From positions 23,021,176 to 23,085,175 of the forward strand of contig CM057152.1 in assembly GCA_029962745.1 (NCBI GenBank): a stretch of 64,000 bases of DNA, read 5' to 3'. The notes under the pieces are model-generated. The model was not told where the DNA came from and searched no databases. It was given only the letters and a program-made list of their open reading frames with translations. Positions 10,943 to 22,631 of this stretch are shown here, piece after piece (position 1 is the stretch's first letter; each line of letters opens with the position of its first letter). A program made the translations under genes and the position numbers. The DNA is from Echinometra lucunter. Its lineage: Eukaryota > Echinodermata > Echinoidea > Camarodonta > Echinometridae.

Positions 10943-11358
10943 TTAACCCATTCGTGACAGGAATCATTTAAAGCCTAATTTGATCAGCTTTTATTCTTCA
11001 AATTGACAACACCAACATTTTTATTTTATTGCTACATTTTTCTTATAAAACATCATGTATCTGAAATGAATATAAATTGACAGAAATTATGATGAGAAAT
11101 CAAAAATTTGCCAATTTGCAGGGGAAAACGGTGATTTTAAACTTTCTATCACATTGCCAATTTAAGGATTTTAATGCTTATTTTCCTTTTAAAAATTTTC
11201 AGCATCAAACAACAAATATTGACGCAACCAAAATGGGCACAGTTTGTGTAGAATTTTTTGCTCTTTCTGCTCATGTATTTGGTATGATTTTTAGGGCTTT
11301 GCATCAAAAGATATTTGGCCAAACCACAAAATGTGGACCTCTGTCACGAATGGGTTAA
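10943..11358 (+). mobile_element. TTAA-flanked MITE family P, copy 2
   Basis: This copy has the same orientation and almost the same length (416 vs 417 bp) as the copy at 8030, with TTAA at 10943-10946 and 11355-11358 and matching CCCATTCGTGACA termini. The interior is clearly homologous with scattered substitutions, which suggests independent insertions of one active family rather than local duplication. Confidence 0.8.
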
Positions 11359-12384
11359 GTTATAAACTTCCAAAATCAATGATAGAAATTCCCTATGAAG
11401 AATACTGCCCTAATGTGGCAAAAGTGATGTTTCCTATAAAAGAGCAAAATTTAGCTGTCATTTGCACTAACGTCAATGCAATACCATGATGTCTTGCCTA
11501 ACACATCTCTTAACATGATGAGTGTTCAATGCATAAAATTTGGCCTGGAAGAACAGCACACTAGGATTAATTTGAAAATATTAATAACTCAAATTTGGTT
11601 GATATGTCACTTGCTTCATTTTGCCAAAGCAAGGCAGAAAAATGTGCAAAGTTTTAAACAAATTTGTTGGATATGAACCCAGCTTGTGAAAAAAAAAATT
11701 ACTATAAAGAAGACAGACATGTAATTGCCACTTGTTGTAAAATCCCTTTAATATAAGAACCCCTAGGTAGATGCACGTGTGAAGGGAGTAATAAGCATTG
11801 GTGTTCAAAGCATTCCATACGTGCTGTTTATTGAGAGAGGAATCTAAGCATTGTCTTACACCCCAATGGTGTTAAGTCTGTAATACCTGTCCGCATTCTA
11901 TTATTCCTGTCAATTTCAGTTTACATAAAGCTGTTCAATGGACTTCAGTATTTTAATGCCAATTAGAAATTTAGAAATAAACATTTAACGCCATTAGAGT
12001 AATAGCTTCTGATAAGTTAGTGATACAGTTGGCAGTCCCACTACTAAGATTTGAAAATGCATATTTTTTAAGCTTGCAGTGAAAGCAACAGGGTTTTTGA
12101 GTGAGCTCTATTTCAAGAAAGTTTCCAGTTGTAGAATGATTTTTTAAACAGTGTAAATATAATATAAATCAGTATCGTCATGGCAACTCTTCATTTTGGA
12201 GGGATTTTCTTTTGCTCTAACAGTAATAATATGAAATTTACGAAATTGAAAATAATTCTTCATTAAAGAGGTATAAAATCGGATTTTGTCTCGATGCGAG
12301 AGAACACTGGCAAGCTTGTACTCTATTCTTTAGAGGACCTTAGAGGAAAGATCTTAGTTAACTGCTCACAAGAGTTTCTCATCC
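11359..12384. other. Unique non-coding DNA
   Basis: No gene, SINE or foldback is recognised here. Confidence 0.5.
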
Positions 12385-12476
12385 TTAACCCATAGAGTAC
12401 GAAGCTGAAAATAACTTTGGCTGGAGTCTATGGAAATTGTGAGTTATACCAAATCACATCATGTGCAATGGGTTAA
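12385..12476. mobile_element. Short TTAA-bounded sequence with CCCAT/ATGGG ends
   Basis: TTAACCCATAGAGTACG at the left and GTGCAATGGGTTAA at the right give a 92-bp element with TTAA edges and a short inverted end. Its right TTAA is shared with the left edge of the neighbouring family P copy. It may be a tiny related MITE or a remnant. Confidence 0.4.
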
Positions 12477-12882
12477 CTCATTCATGGCAGAGAGTCCACA
12501 TTTTGTGGTATGGCCCAGTAACTTTCAATGCTGAGCCCTAAAAATCATACTAAATACATGAGCAGAAATAGAAAATTTGCTACACACACTGTCTCCATTT
12601 TGGTTGCGTCAGCATTTGTAGTCTCATGATGAAAGCATTTTAGGAAAAATAATCACTAAAATCTTTAAATTGGCACCATGATAAAAAGTTGAAAAATCAC
12701 TGTTTTCATACAAATTGGAAACTTTTTAGCATACTTTCCATCAATACATATTTACTTCCAGATACTTCACTTTTCATTTTAAAAAATGTAGCTATAAAAG
12801 AAAAATACCAGTATTGCCAATTTGAAGAAGAAGAAAGGCTGATAAAATTAGGCTTTTATAATTCCTATCCCAATGGGATTAG
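12473..12882 (-). mobile_element. TTAA-flanked MITE family P, copy 3 (inverted, degenerate)
   Basis: The left end TTAACTCATTCATGGCAG and the internal words for ATCATACTAAATACATGAGC match the reverse complement of the right half of copies 1 and 2. The right end CCCAATGGGATTAG matches the decayed other terminus. It is more diverged than copies 1 and 2, with loss of a clean right TTAA. A 141-codon open frame at 12689-13114 starts inside it and is not considered a gene. Confidence 0.7.
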
Positions 12883-13449
12883 GAAAAGGGAAGGATTTAG
12901 TGAACCCAGACAAATTGCTTTTTTTTCTCCAACATACAGATTAAAAGTTAATAGTGTTGATGATATTAATCATGGGTATGACATTGCCAATTCAAAGATG
13001 ATGCGGCAGAGTTGTGATATGTTCACTGATGCATTCACAGTGCCTGAGGGCTTCTCTGTCATTAGTATGATATATGTGGGAAGAGTTAAGCCATGTAATC
13101 GTCTTGAATCATGATACATAATGGGAATACTGTTTGTATTCATAATGAGCGATTATCAAATGAGGATAATGCTTCCCACCGTGAATGTGTGAGAACCTGG
13201 TGTCAAATTTTTCGACAAATATGTTGACAATGGCATCTGTCTGGCAATTTTGTTATACATTTATTTCATGTGAAATAAAATCATAGAAGTTATCCATGTT
13301 TAGATTAAGGGTAACATATCTCCCATTCACAGTGGAATGTGTATTATCTCTCATAGGTTAAAATAAATGTATGTTGAGAGCAGGAAAAGGGAACATGTTG
13401 AAATGTAGTTTATTTTATCAGAAGCACACTAAAAGATAATATATTTGTT
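12883..13449. other. Unique non-coding DNA
   Basis: This is AT-rich sequence without a recognised repeat. The tail of an open frame (to 13114) runs into it, but its first half derives from a MITE and no domain is visible. Confidence 0.45.
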
Positions 13450-13951
13450 CCCCCACCAAATGAAGTTTGAAGGGGGTATATAGGAATTGGCGTATGGTCG
13501 GTTAGGCAGTCGGGCAGTCGGTCGTTCGGTCCATTGCAAATCTCGCAGATCAAACTACTTTTTCAGTTTTTGAGCAATGCTCATTAAATTTGGCACACAC
13601 ATTGGTCGCGTTGTGAAGATGTGCAAGACATATTTTTTTAATGTGTTGGAAAGTGCATTGCCATGGTAACGGTGTATTATGGCAGTAAATTGGGGAAATG
13701 TAGATCAAACTGCTTCCTCATTTTTCGAGCAAGTCTCATGAAATTTGGCACACACATTGGTCTTATGGTGAAGATATGCAGACATATTTCTTTAATGTGT
13801 TGGAAACTTTATTGCCATGGTAACGGCATATTATGGCAATAAGTTGGGGAAATATTGCGGATACTACTTCCTCATTTTTTGAGCATTGCTCAGGAAATTT
13901 AGCACACACATTGGGGCGGGGGTATTAATATTTTCAGCAATATTTCTAGTT
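13450..13951 (+). mobile_element. Repeat element with about 2.3 tandem 154-bp units
   Basis: The left flank CCCCCACCAAATGAAG and a GGGGGTATATAGG box lead into tandem units beginning near 13548, 13702 and 13857. Units share GAGCAATGCTCATGAAA, TTTGGCACACACATTGG, a GCCATGGTAACGG box and TTGGGGAAAT. The array ends in GGGCGGGGGTATTAATA. A terminal box of this kind enclosing 150-160-bp satellite units is typical of a widespread marine invertebrate repeat family; I recall the type but cannot name this family securely. Confidence 0.7.
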
Positions 13952-14703
13952 TCTTCCTAAAGTGAATGGTTGTCAAGATAAGATTGATGTCATGATTATG
14001 GGAGCACATCCTCTACTGAGAACATGAAGGGTGTAAGTTCTACCAGGAAGTGCAAGAATGGATGCTTTTCTCTCTCTCGGCAGACAATTTTAAGGACTGG
14101 CCACTGGGCGACCATGGGTAATGTCCGATTTGCGTAAGCCCCATTCACGTGTATACAAAGTACGTGCATCCAATGTGTATGTGGGCCTAATGGAGTCAAC
14201 TCTCAGACTGCCCGAAATTGACCGAGTCTGTAGGTTCGGGTCACGAACAGCGAGCTCCCGCTCTCGTGTGTGATGTGATGCATCGCAGCGGTGCATAACA
14301 CACACCATAGAGATGTATAGAAGGCATTATATATCCCACCAATGGGAACGTTACTGTCGCAGTGCAGCGTCGGAATGTATGAGGCCAGTGTTTGGCCAGC
14401 GCATGCAGTGATTTTTCGTGTTGTCGGCACATGTTCAAGTATTTGCACCTAGACAGGTGCGTACATGATGCGCGATCTCTATAACACATTGGTATGGCAC
14501 TGCCCACTGGGATTTTTGCGTGAAGCGCAGTCTATACAACAAGTCCGGGTAATAGATTTCTGGGATAGTAATGACAATGATAATACTACATTTGTTCACG
14601 CAAGATAACATAATCATATTTTTCGTGAGGGCTCTGTAATCATACTGTTATCCCCTGCATGAGCCAAGCTTCCACGATATGGTGTTCTAGCATTCAAGGA
14701 GTT
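13952..14703. other. CpG- and GC-richer non-coding segment
   Basis: From about 14090 to 14550 the sequence is richer in CpG and GC than its surroundings and carries several overlapping short open frames on the minus strand in different registers. An imperfect palindrome (GTGTGTGATG ... CATAACACACAC) lies at 14264-14305. It may be an old transposon fragment; no family is recognised. Confidence 0.35.
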
Positions 14704-14800
14704 TCTTCCTACCAGATACCCATTTACTCCACCTGTCACCTGGGTGGAGAATGGCAAATATAGGTTAATGTCTTGCCAAAGGACATCAGTGCTATGATGA
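14704..14800 (-). mobile_element. Fragment of the second tRNA-SINE family
   Basis: The words TACCCATTTAC, ACCTGGGTGGAG, ATGGCAAAT and GTCTTGCCAAAGGACAT occur in the same order and spacing as in the fuller SINE at 48567-48850. The tRNA-like head and ATT tail are absent, so it is a truncated relic. Confidence 0.65.
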
Positions 14801-15852
14801 GGCTAGAAGGGGCTCAGGATGGTGTGACACTTAGGACAAGATATCTTTAGGACCGTAACTGGGTTGACGAAACAGTCCCAGGAATGGGAAGTAAAAGGCG
14901 TGATGGTACGTCTGGGATGCGGCTCTCCCGGTGGTATCCAGGCCCTCCTACCAGATACCATGCTGAGGAGGGGTAAACAGCCTTCACCGTCTACCCAGGA
15001 CATCACCCAGTTTACATCCTTCTGTCTTAAAGTTGAGCACAAGAACAGAACCATGTGCATAGATTTTATGGTGCACTATTGTATCCTAAATGGTTATTAT
15101 TTTTATTATTATCACATGTATTATTGCTTAGATGTCAAAGGGATAGCAGTGTATTCTTGTAGCCATCAGAGGCAATTTGTTGTTTGAATTGCTGCCATTT
15201 GATGAAATTTCATATGAAATAAAAGGTGTCACACAGCCCTGTAATTGCCAAAGTGAATACAAGCAAGGAATTTACATCAGAATTTAAAAAAAAACCAAAA
15301 AAACATTGTTCATTTGTGGAACAGAGAAACTCTTATCTACTTATTAAAATGCAGGGAAAAAATGTATTATAAATAAAAGAGGATTTCACATCTGCAGTAG
15401 ATATAGGTTATCAATGAGCCTCAAGTAATGTATGAGGGTTAGAACAATGAAATTTGACATCTTACCTTTTTAGTAAATGCTCAGATAAATGTGAATGTAC
15501 CATTGAAAAGCAGCTTCTACTATTTTGTTTCTTTCACATAAGCGGAATGACTCTCCACCAAGGATCTTGCCAGCCAGCATCCTAAAAATGTTGACTACCG
15601 CCTTGCTGGCATGCAGTAAAAAGACATTAGTGTCCCTGATGAGTTCAGATGAGAGATTAGCATCGTTTTGATAGATGGCCTCGCTGATTCAACGTTTCTC
15701 AGGAAAACAGCGATTGTTGTAGCTAGAGCTCACTCAAAGATGGACTCCAGGTATTGGCATTTATGCATGTAAGGAACATGTCTGAAAACAATAAAAAAAA
15801 TATCTTTTTGTTGGATATGAATGACAAATCATCATCACATGTGAAAATGACT

Positions 15853-15896
<44 letters not shown>

Positions 15897-16960
15897 CTCT
15901 CTTCCTTCTCTTTCTCCCTAATTTTACTCTCTCTTTTCTTTCTCTTTCTTGAAGAATTAGAATGAAACAATATCTCATGATACCTAAAGGCATTGGCTAA
16001 CTTTGTGACCAGTCGATTTAAAAAATTCTCAAACTAAGATGAAACATGTGTATGAGTACTTGTATTTGTACTTAGAAATCCTGAAACCAACCATAATTTG
16101 AAATGAAAAACTGTTGATAAGATGCAAACGCCGATTTTATTAGTTTTGGTCTCGTGAGACAAATAACTGGACAAGCATTTTCAACCAGTTAAAAACGTTG
16201 GCTGCAAATCTCTCCCTGTACTATACATGATATGCATACACACACATACACATACACTGTTCAGGTGAACTCTGTGCACATGCACGCTCCTTATGTCCAG
16301 TCTGTGCAACCGACCATTATATTTTCTTCAAACATTGGTTTACATTTTTAATATTTAAAAATACTTTCTGTCGATATTATACTTTGAAACTTTCAGACTG
16401 GTATTTTTAAACTATAACTCTTGTGTTTATACCATTGTCAAGTAGCAAAATGAGATTTTTTTAAAAATTCTCACAATGTTAGCCTTTTACTTTAAATGTT
16501 TTCAAGGGTATTCTTACAAGAGCTAAAAGGAACTTTAAGAATCTGCTCATGAAAGCTTCAGATGGTCTTAGTGATTGGTTGATAGTATGTGTTATTGTAA
16601 AGAATCTTAGAAGTCTTGTGCAGGTCTATTTTTTAATCAGATATTTTTTTTTTTTTCATAAGTTGGGTTTTGGTTTACATTCCCAATAACTATCACATAC
16701 TCGATTATAGGAAGTAGCTGGGTGAAGAAGTTTAAGGATTGTGTCATTTTTAGAAGTGTATTATTGTTTTCAGTGAAACAAAATATTCCAATTTTGTTTT
16801 TCCATTCAAGAAATGACCTGACTGCTGGCAGCATGATTGCTAGAGTACAAGCCACGTCACAATACAGGATTAAATACAAGATGAGATGGAAACACAGCTT
16901 ATGGTAAGTGCTTTACTTTTTTGTTTCTTCTTGAATTTTGTGCTCCTGGGCTTAGCTGTT
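14801..16960. other. Non-coding DNA with one CT microsatellite
   Basis: No supported gene is visible. A CT tract lies at 15859-15900. Between 16800 and 16908 a short open frame ends at a GTAAGT donor-like site, but no acceptor or conserved protein supports an exon. Confidence 0.4.
15857..15950. repeat. CT microsatellite
   Basis: About 40 bases of uninterrupted CT are followed by degenerate CT/CTTT words. The Arg/Glu-rich minus-strand open frame across it is an artefact. Confidence 0.9.
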
Positions 16961-17076
16961 GCATAAAACGTAAAATGGTAACTGCCATGGTAACATTACT
17001 CAACAGCCAATCAAATTCAGGGTTTCCATGGAGTGACCATCGATGGCAAAGTTACCATTAATGGTAAGTTTTATGT
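16961..17076. mobile_element. Short foldback MITE, about 116 bp
   Basis: The left arm GCATAAAACGTAAAATGGTA and the right arm (reverse complement ATCACATAAAACTTACCATT) pair imperfectly. Internal GCCATGGTAAC and GTTACCAT words reinforce the stem. There is no coding capacity, and the family is not named. Confidence 0.6.
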
Positions 17077-17282
17077 GATGGGGGTCCTGCTCATGATAGA
17101 GTATGAGAGATTAAACAACTTGATACTCTGAGGAATTCTTGGGCTGGTAAATACAAAATGAAGTTACATTTACATAAGATTAAAGAAAATCCATATAGTT
17201 TTGATGATTTTTTAATAAGAAATTGTTCACCGTCTGACTTATTTAATAAGAACCCATGACTACTGGTATGTATTCTCAACCG

Positions 17283-17461
17283 GATAAAAACTACTTTCGA
17301 AAAATCAACTTAGGGCAACTTTAGTAGCCCTGTCCATCACCTTTAGAAATTTGCCGACTTTACAGTGGCTTATTACTTAATCCGAACATGATTTGTATGG
17401 GCAATACAGTAGACTTTATAAATTGCACTTGAGTTGATTTTTCAAAAGTAGTTTTTTTATC
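17283..17461. mobile_element. Foldback MITE, about 179 bp
   Basis: The left end GATAAAAACTACTTTCGAAA pairs with the right end (reverse complement GATAAAAAAACTACTTTTGA), and similarity extends about 30 bases inward through AAAATCAACT. It has no coding capacity and an undetermined superfamily. Confidence 0.75.
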
Positions 17462-18435
17462 ATGTTTCTCTTATTTTTGCATGATCCAGGACAAGACACA
17501 AGAACATTGACAAGTTAGGACAGAGAAAGAGATGAAGTAAGTTCAACTATGTAATATTAGTTATGTGTGAATTGTAATCAGTTTCCTAGGATTGATTTGA
17601 TATTGAAAGAAAGATTGTCACATTGATGTGGGGTGTTGTCCCAATTATTGAAAAGAGTATGAAGTTTTCTGAATGTTATAAGTACATTTGCCTCATTATA
17701 AAGTGCATTATCTTCTTCTTGATATACATGTGTATATATACTCTACTTTATTTTGCATCTAGATCAGTTACTGTCGACCAATAAAGTAAAATGAAATCTC
17801 CCAATTTATAGGAGAGACCTGGTTGTGTCTATCATCCTTGGTAGTTCATGTAGTCCATATTGAGTGATTATTATGAAAATTGATAGCTAGTTACCCCATG
17901 TTGATAGCCATCTTACGCATGGGGGGAGCCGGCTGCAAGTTACACCGTACTCCTCAACCCAGGTGACGTCAATTGGTATACCATCACGTACTGCTAGCCT
18001 CCACAGGGGCAGCACGCCGCAACAGACACAATTTCATAAACTTATTGCTGATTGAGGGCATCACTTTTCCCTCTCCGACTTAGACGTGATTTAAAACGGA
18101 GCCAAGGTCGACGCCGATTGGTCGAACCGTGCTCCAAGAATTAGATTTTGCATGTTGAACCGACAAGAATGACAAATAGTTGTCCTTGGGATTATCAGTT
18201 TTATTCAAAAGACAAAACTGATTTTATATGCAATGCAGGGAGCCTGTATCTGTGGTATGTTATCCATGTTGTTCTAATGAAAAGATTAGAAAGGTTTAGA
18301 GTATTTGTTTGGAAAAGGGACATGACTTGATTATATGAGTACGCACATGAATTTGGCAGGCATTTGTCACGTCATTTGTCATTTGCAGAAGAGGAAATAA
18401 TGGGAAAAGAGCTTGTGATTAGAGAGACAAAATAC
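17462..18435. other. Non-coding DNA with a GC-richer patch
   Basis: Most is AT-rich and unique. A patch at about 17920-18135 has higher GC and several CpGs, with no open frame or repeat recognised. It could be a transposon relic or regulatory DNA. Confidence 0.4.
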
Positions 18436-18922
18436 TTAAAGGGGGTACCCAATGCTGAAACAATGTTAGTTCATTTAAAAGAGCATGATTTTATTAGCAG
18501 AAAATCATTTTCCTAAAGTTTTTAAAAAGTTGTGTTGCCAAGGAAACCTCCAAATGTGGTAAGATTTCAGGATATTTTTGACCCCTCAGCTGTGACCCAG
18601 TTTCAACTGGGTACCCACTTTGCCATCAAAATGACGTCACAGTGGGTACCTTGTCGCGCAATTCTAGCGAAATGCGCACAAGGTATAATACATATTGTAC
18701 AGTCTAGCGCGCAGCACAACTGCAATGCGCGAAGCTGGGTACCCACTTTTACGTCATACCTCATACTCAATTTTTTTGGTCAACTCTTGACTTTTTATGA
18801 GAAAATTAGCCAAAATGCATTGATTTCGATTGAAAATCATCTAATTTTTAATGTTATTCTTCTTAGAATTCTTTTCTCGATCATATATCAATTTTTTTTT
18901 TACCATTGTGTAATCACTTTAA
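18436..18922 (+). mobile_element. TTAA-flanked element family Q, copy 1 (487 bp)
   Basis: TTAA lies at both edges (18436-18439 and 18919-18922). The termini AGGGGGTACCCAA and (complement) AGTGATTACACAA agree at 9 of 13 positions, a weak inverted repeat. The interior has repeated GGGTACCCACTTT and ACGTCA words. It is homologous over its length to the copy at 24840. A 172-codon open frame starting inside is not accepted as a gene. Confidence 0.65.
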
Positions 18923-19471
18923 GTAAAACTCCTTTTGAAATTCAGCTTCCATTTACTTGTTTTAGCTGCATTTCCCCTTTTATTTTTAAAGCTTCAGGGA
19001 TAGGTGATTACATTGATGAAAAACTAGCTTCCAAAGGATGCTGTCAGTGACATTGGAGAAAATATATTTTTTCACACTAAAATAATCCATAGTAGTCCAT
19101 AGTCAAATTTGCAAATGTGATTTTTTTACTTCTTTTCTGCGATTTGTTACAATTTCTGTAGAAATTTAACTATTTCCAATGAATTACATGATCTATACAA
19201 GTAATCATACATTGAAAACTTATGGCTAGTGTCCTGCCATGAATCTACTGCTACATTGCTTAGTACCTTCTTTGGCAAAAATACCATTTTAATTGTCTGC
19301 CTATACCTTTCTATTTGAAGAGCCCCCTTTTTCTTCATCCAGCTTGCCCCTTGGCTCCTGCGTCCATGGTCAGAAAGCCTGGTATTGATCTCAATTCCAC
19401 TCTCATTACTATCCCTTCTTTAAACTCTTTCCACTTTATCACTTCATCAGCCATCCATTCTCCCGTTCCGC
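18923..19471. other. Unique non-coding DNA left of the duplicated block
   Basis: No gene or repeat is recognised. Confidence 0.45.
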
Positions 19472-20489
19472 CCGCCGCGTCGCTGCTGCAGCGGCACGAC
19501 CGCTTGGAATTTGCAGGATGTTTCCGTAAGGCGCGATGATGAGTTACCTTCCTCGTCAGTTTGTAATTTCAAACATGGGCTGCTTGCAGTGTCTCTTTCA
19601 TGCTTGCGGGCTTAGGAGTGCATGGTAACCAAGAAGGGAAGAGAATTTATACTTGTAGCTGATTAATCAATTGATGCTGTTCAGTCAGTCCATGGTAGTA
19701 CATTGTTTCTTATGATCATGGTACTGCTAATAATAGAGCAGCAGTGTTGTGTTTCAGTTTGCAGTGTCTCCAAATAGAGATTTTAGATTTTATCAGCATT
19801 TATGCAAGCCTTTACCAGATCACAGCCCATTTCTTTTGATAGATCCCTTATGCAGGCATTTGGTAATTTTCAGATTAAGTAGAATGTGCTTATAGTGTGA
19901 CATAAGCATCAGGTGCCATCGATAGATTGTGCTTTAATGTTATGTAAGCTATACAAAAATTAACAAGATACAAACATAAAACCAAAAGCTCTCGAAAAGA
20001 AATAAATTTTTATTGACATGTTGATTCTATATCATTTTCTCATTGCATAAACCTTCGACATGTAATTGTATATTGTACGCGCTCTATTTACTTCTCACAG
20101 CCAATAGAAACAATATGAAAAGCAGTTTTAGCCAAGGCAAGAGACATAATGGAGCACATGAAATCATATTGTCTCCAACATTTGACTGCATAATTCACTT
20201 TAATTGCCCTAACTTAATTCCGTATTCTCATATAGATTTTTCAGTGATCAATAAAATTTGCTTGATTGCCTGTTGTGTCATCTTCAGTTGGCATGGGTCC
20301 ATTCCTGGCTGACTGTTAGCTAATACAAACAAGAAAAGACATCAGCATACAAACCATGCAGTTCTCAATTTTGCCTAAGACTTCTTTGTTGACTTTTCAG
20401 ATAATGGATTCATTTTATGCTTCTTTTTTTTTTTTTCTTGTTATCCATTTTACATTGTGTTTTACATATTGTCTGACTCACATATCAGC

Positions 20490-20625
20490 TTACTACAGGT
20501 TTTGAAGGAATGGTAGATTTTTCATATGGTGAAGGGGGGGGGGGGGCTAGTAGTAAAAAAAAAAGATTACAGATAGATAAATAATTTGATTTAGCAGTGG
20601 TTGTGATTGGTTAAACCTGTAGTAA
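20490..20625. mobile_element. Weak foldback, possible small MITE
   Basis: CTTACTACAGGTTTTGAAG at the left and AACCTGTAGTAACCTGG at the right form a short inverted pair around a poly-G/poly-A interior. The copy in block B is at about 29699-29833. This is tentative. Confidence 0.3.
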
Positions 20626-21159
20626 CCTGGCATTCTACTAGGTGGGTTTTTTTTTGTGTTATTGTTTATTTATTGACACTTGACCATTAATAACTCAAAA
20701 TATGTAACTGGTATCAAACTGAGGTTTTTACATTGTAAAGTTGAAAGGATGCAAAATCTATTTGTAATAAGTTTTATATAAATATTTGATATTCTTGAAA
20801 TAATGCCCTGAATATTTAATTAGACTTTCACTTTGTAAAGTTCAAGACCACAAAATCTGTGTGTATCAATGATAAATTCATAACCCCAGTGTGCATTACA
20901 TTTGTCATTTCCGCCAAACTCATGCTATTCATTTTCACTATAAGGATTCATGTTGCTGTATTGAAAGAGGTCCTCAAGAAATTTAAGCTGCAATGCACAA
21001 TGGCAATTGTTGTGATCTGAGTTAATTACTGTTACTGCTACACATGTTCGTATTTACACAATGCATTGTGGACTCTTGACAACTGAAAACTACCTTATGC
21101 CACATATTAGCAGTTCCATTTAGAAAACAAAAAGCAAGTCAAGTACATGAGAGAGAGAG

Positions 21160-21401
21160 GGCATGGTGGCTCAATTGATAGAGCGTCCGCCTCATGAATG
21201 GGAGGTCGTGGGTTCGATCCCCGGCCGAGTCATACCAAAGACTTACAAAAATGGGACATTCTGCCTTCTAGCTAGGCACTCGGCATATATGAGTGGAGAA
21301 GGGTAATAATAACAAATTATGTTACGCAGGGTCTGCTGGAAGATAAGCTGGTAGCTAAAGTGGTTACCCTGGGTAAATAAGAGTTATTATTATTATTATT
21401 A
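21160..21401 (+). mobile_element. tRNA-derived SINE family 1 (block A copy)
   Basis: The head starts GGCATGGTGGCTCAATTG, with an A box (TGGCTCAATTG, 21167-21177) and a B box (GGTTCGATCCC, 21211-21221), the RNA polymerase III internal promoter. The anticodon loop position reads CTCATGA (CAT), so the head resembles an initiator/Met-like tRNA, but the anticodon stem no longer pairs properly. A tRNA-unrelated body (ATGGGACATTCTGCCTTCTA ...) leads to an ATT-repeat tail. The same family is at 57424-57674 on the minus strand. Confidence 0.9.
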
Positions 21402-22194
21402 GGGAGAGAGAGAGAGAAAGAGAGAGAGAGTGAAAGTGAGAGAGATGAAATAGCACTAGAGGAATAACTATGAGAAATTACAAAAGAAAAAACACAAAAC
21501 ATCAAAAAAGAAACATCTAGATTCTCCAGAACTTCATTACCCAGAATATTTCATTCTGGGTAATACAATATTGTGCTTCCTTTTTTGCTTTGTATAGTCT
21601 CCTGAATACCACAATGTAGCCTATGATGAAAACACTCTCATTTACGTGATGAGAATTCTCTCCTACTCGTTCTCTGGTCATTTTTTTTTTTTTCTATCAG
21701 CCCATCTCACCCAATCAATTCCCCCCTGACAATACACGTAAAAACCCCTGGGGATAAATGGCACCCAAATTATACAGCCCAAGTAAAGAATGGGCTGATT
21801 GAGACAGATGTAGAAACGACTTCCAATTTATCTGTATTCAGGTCAAGCTAACGCTAAGACAATAACTCTTCTCCCATGATTATTATGGATGTCCTCTTCG
21901 TTTTGTATCAATGGTTTATGCTGAGTTCATTTTGATATCCTCTCCTTCCCTCTTTCTTTATTCTCTATCTCTCCTTCGTCTCTCTTCTTCTTCATCCTCC
22001 ACTTTCTATGCATCTTACATACCCTTTCTTTATATTGCTCACTTCATGTCTTTCTGTCTAGCACTAGTGCTTCCTTTTTATTTTTCTTTAATTTTAACTT
22101 TCCTCCTTTTCATCTTTCTCCATTGTTTTTGTTTGTTTTTTTAAAATCAATGTATAAGTTCTGGTTTCTTTATTTCATGCTTTCCATCCCATAA

Positions 22195-22199
<5 letters not shown>

Positions 22200-22229
<30 letters not shown>

Positions 22230-22470
22230 CTCTTGCTCTTGGCCCTTTCTCATTCTTTCCTCTTTTTTTTCTCTTTTGTTTTTAAAGCTCTGTTTTTTCA
22301 GTTTGTCTCTCTTTCTCTCTTGCTTTCTCTCTTCCTCTTGCTTTCTCCCTCTCTCTTTCTTTTCCCTTCTCTCTTTTCCCCTTTTATCTGTGTTCCTCTC
22401 TCTTTCTTTCTCTGTCTCTCTGTGTCCCTCTCTCTATCCCCTTTTCTATCCTATCACTCTGCCGTCTTGC
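22200..22470. repeat. CT microsatellite and pyrimidine-rich tract (block A)
   Basis: A (CT) run at 22200-22228 is followed by degenerate CT/CTTT sequence to about 22470. Ser/Leu/Phe-rich frames here are artefacts. The block B counterpart begins at about 31400. Confidence 0.9.
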
Positions 22471-22603
22471 CCTCCCGCCATTTCTTGTCACCTTTCCCGG
22501 AACCCTTGGTCCTTCCAGTAATTGTTTATCGGAAAGGCAACTGACCGCTAGACACTGACAAGCCTTTATTTGTTTTCATCCCAGTTGATTTTATAAGAAC
22601 CTA

Positions 22604-22631
22604 CACGAAGAAGAAGAAGAAGAAGAAGAAG
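22604..22631. repeat. GAA microsatellite (block A)
   Basis: About nine GAA triplets are present. The block B version near 31803-31828 is slightly different in length and has an inserted base. Confidence 0.9.

Noticed and set aside
12689..13114. 141-codon open frame
   Set aside because: Its first half is a decayed MITE in inverted orientation. No domain is visible, and the second half is not distinguishable from chance.
16722..16907. Short exon ending at a GTAAGT donor
   Set aside because: One plausible donor only. There is no convincing acceptor, domain or partner exon.
18532..19050. 172-codon open frame
   Set aside because: Mostly inside TTAA-flanked element Q. Its Phe/Ile/Leu-rich AT-driven composition has no domain I recognise.
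21160..21235. tRNA gene with CAT anticodon
   Set aside because: The A and B boxes are present, but the anticodon stem is mispaired and the sequence continues into a SINE body and ATT tail.
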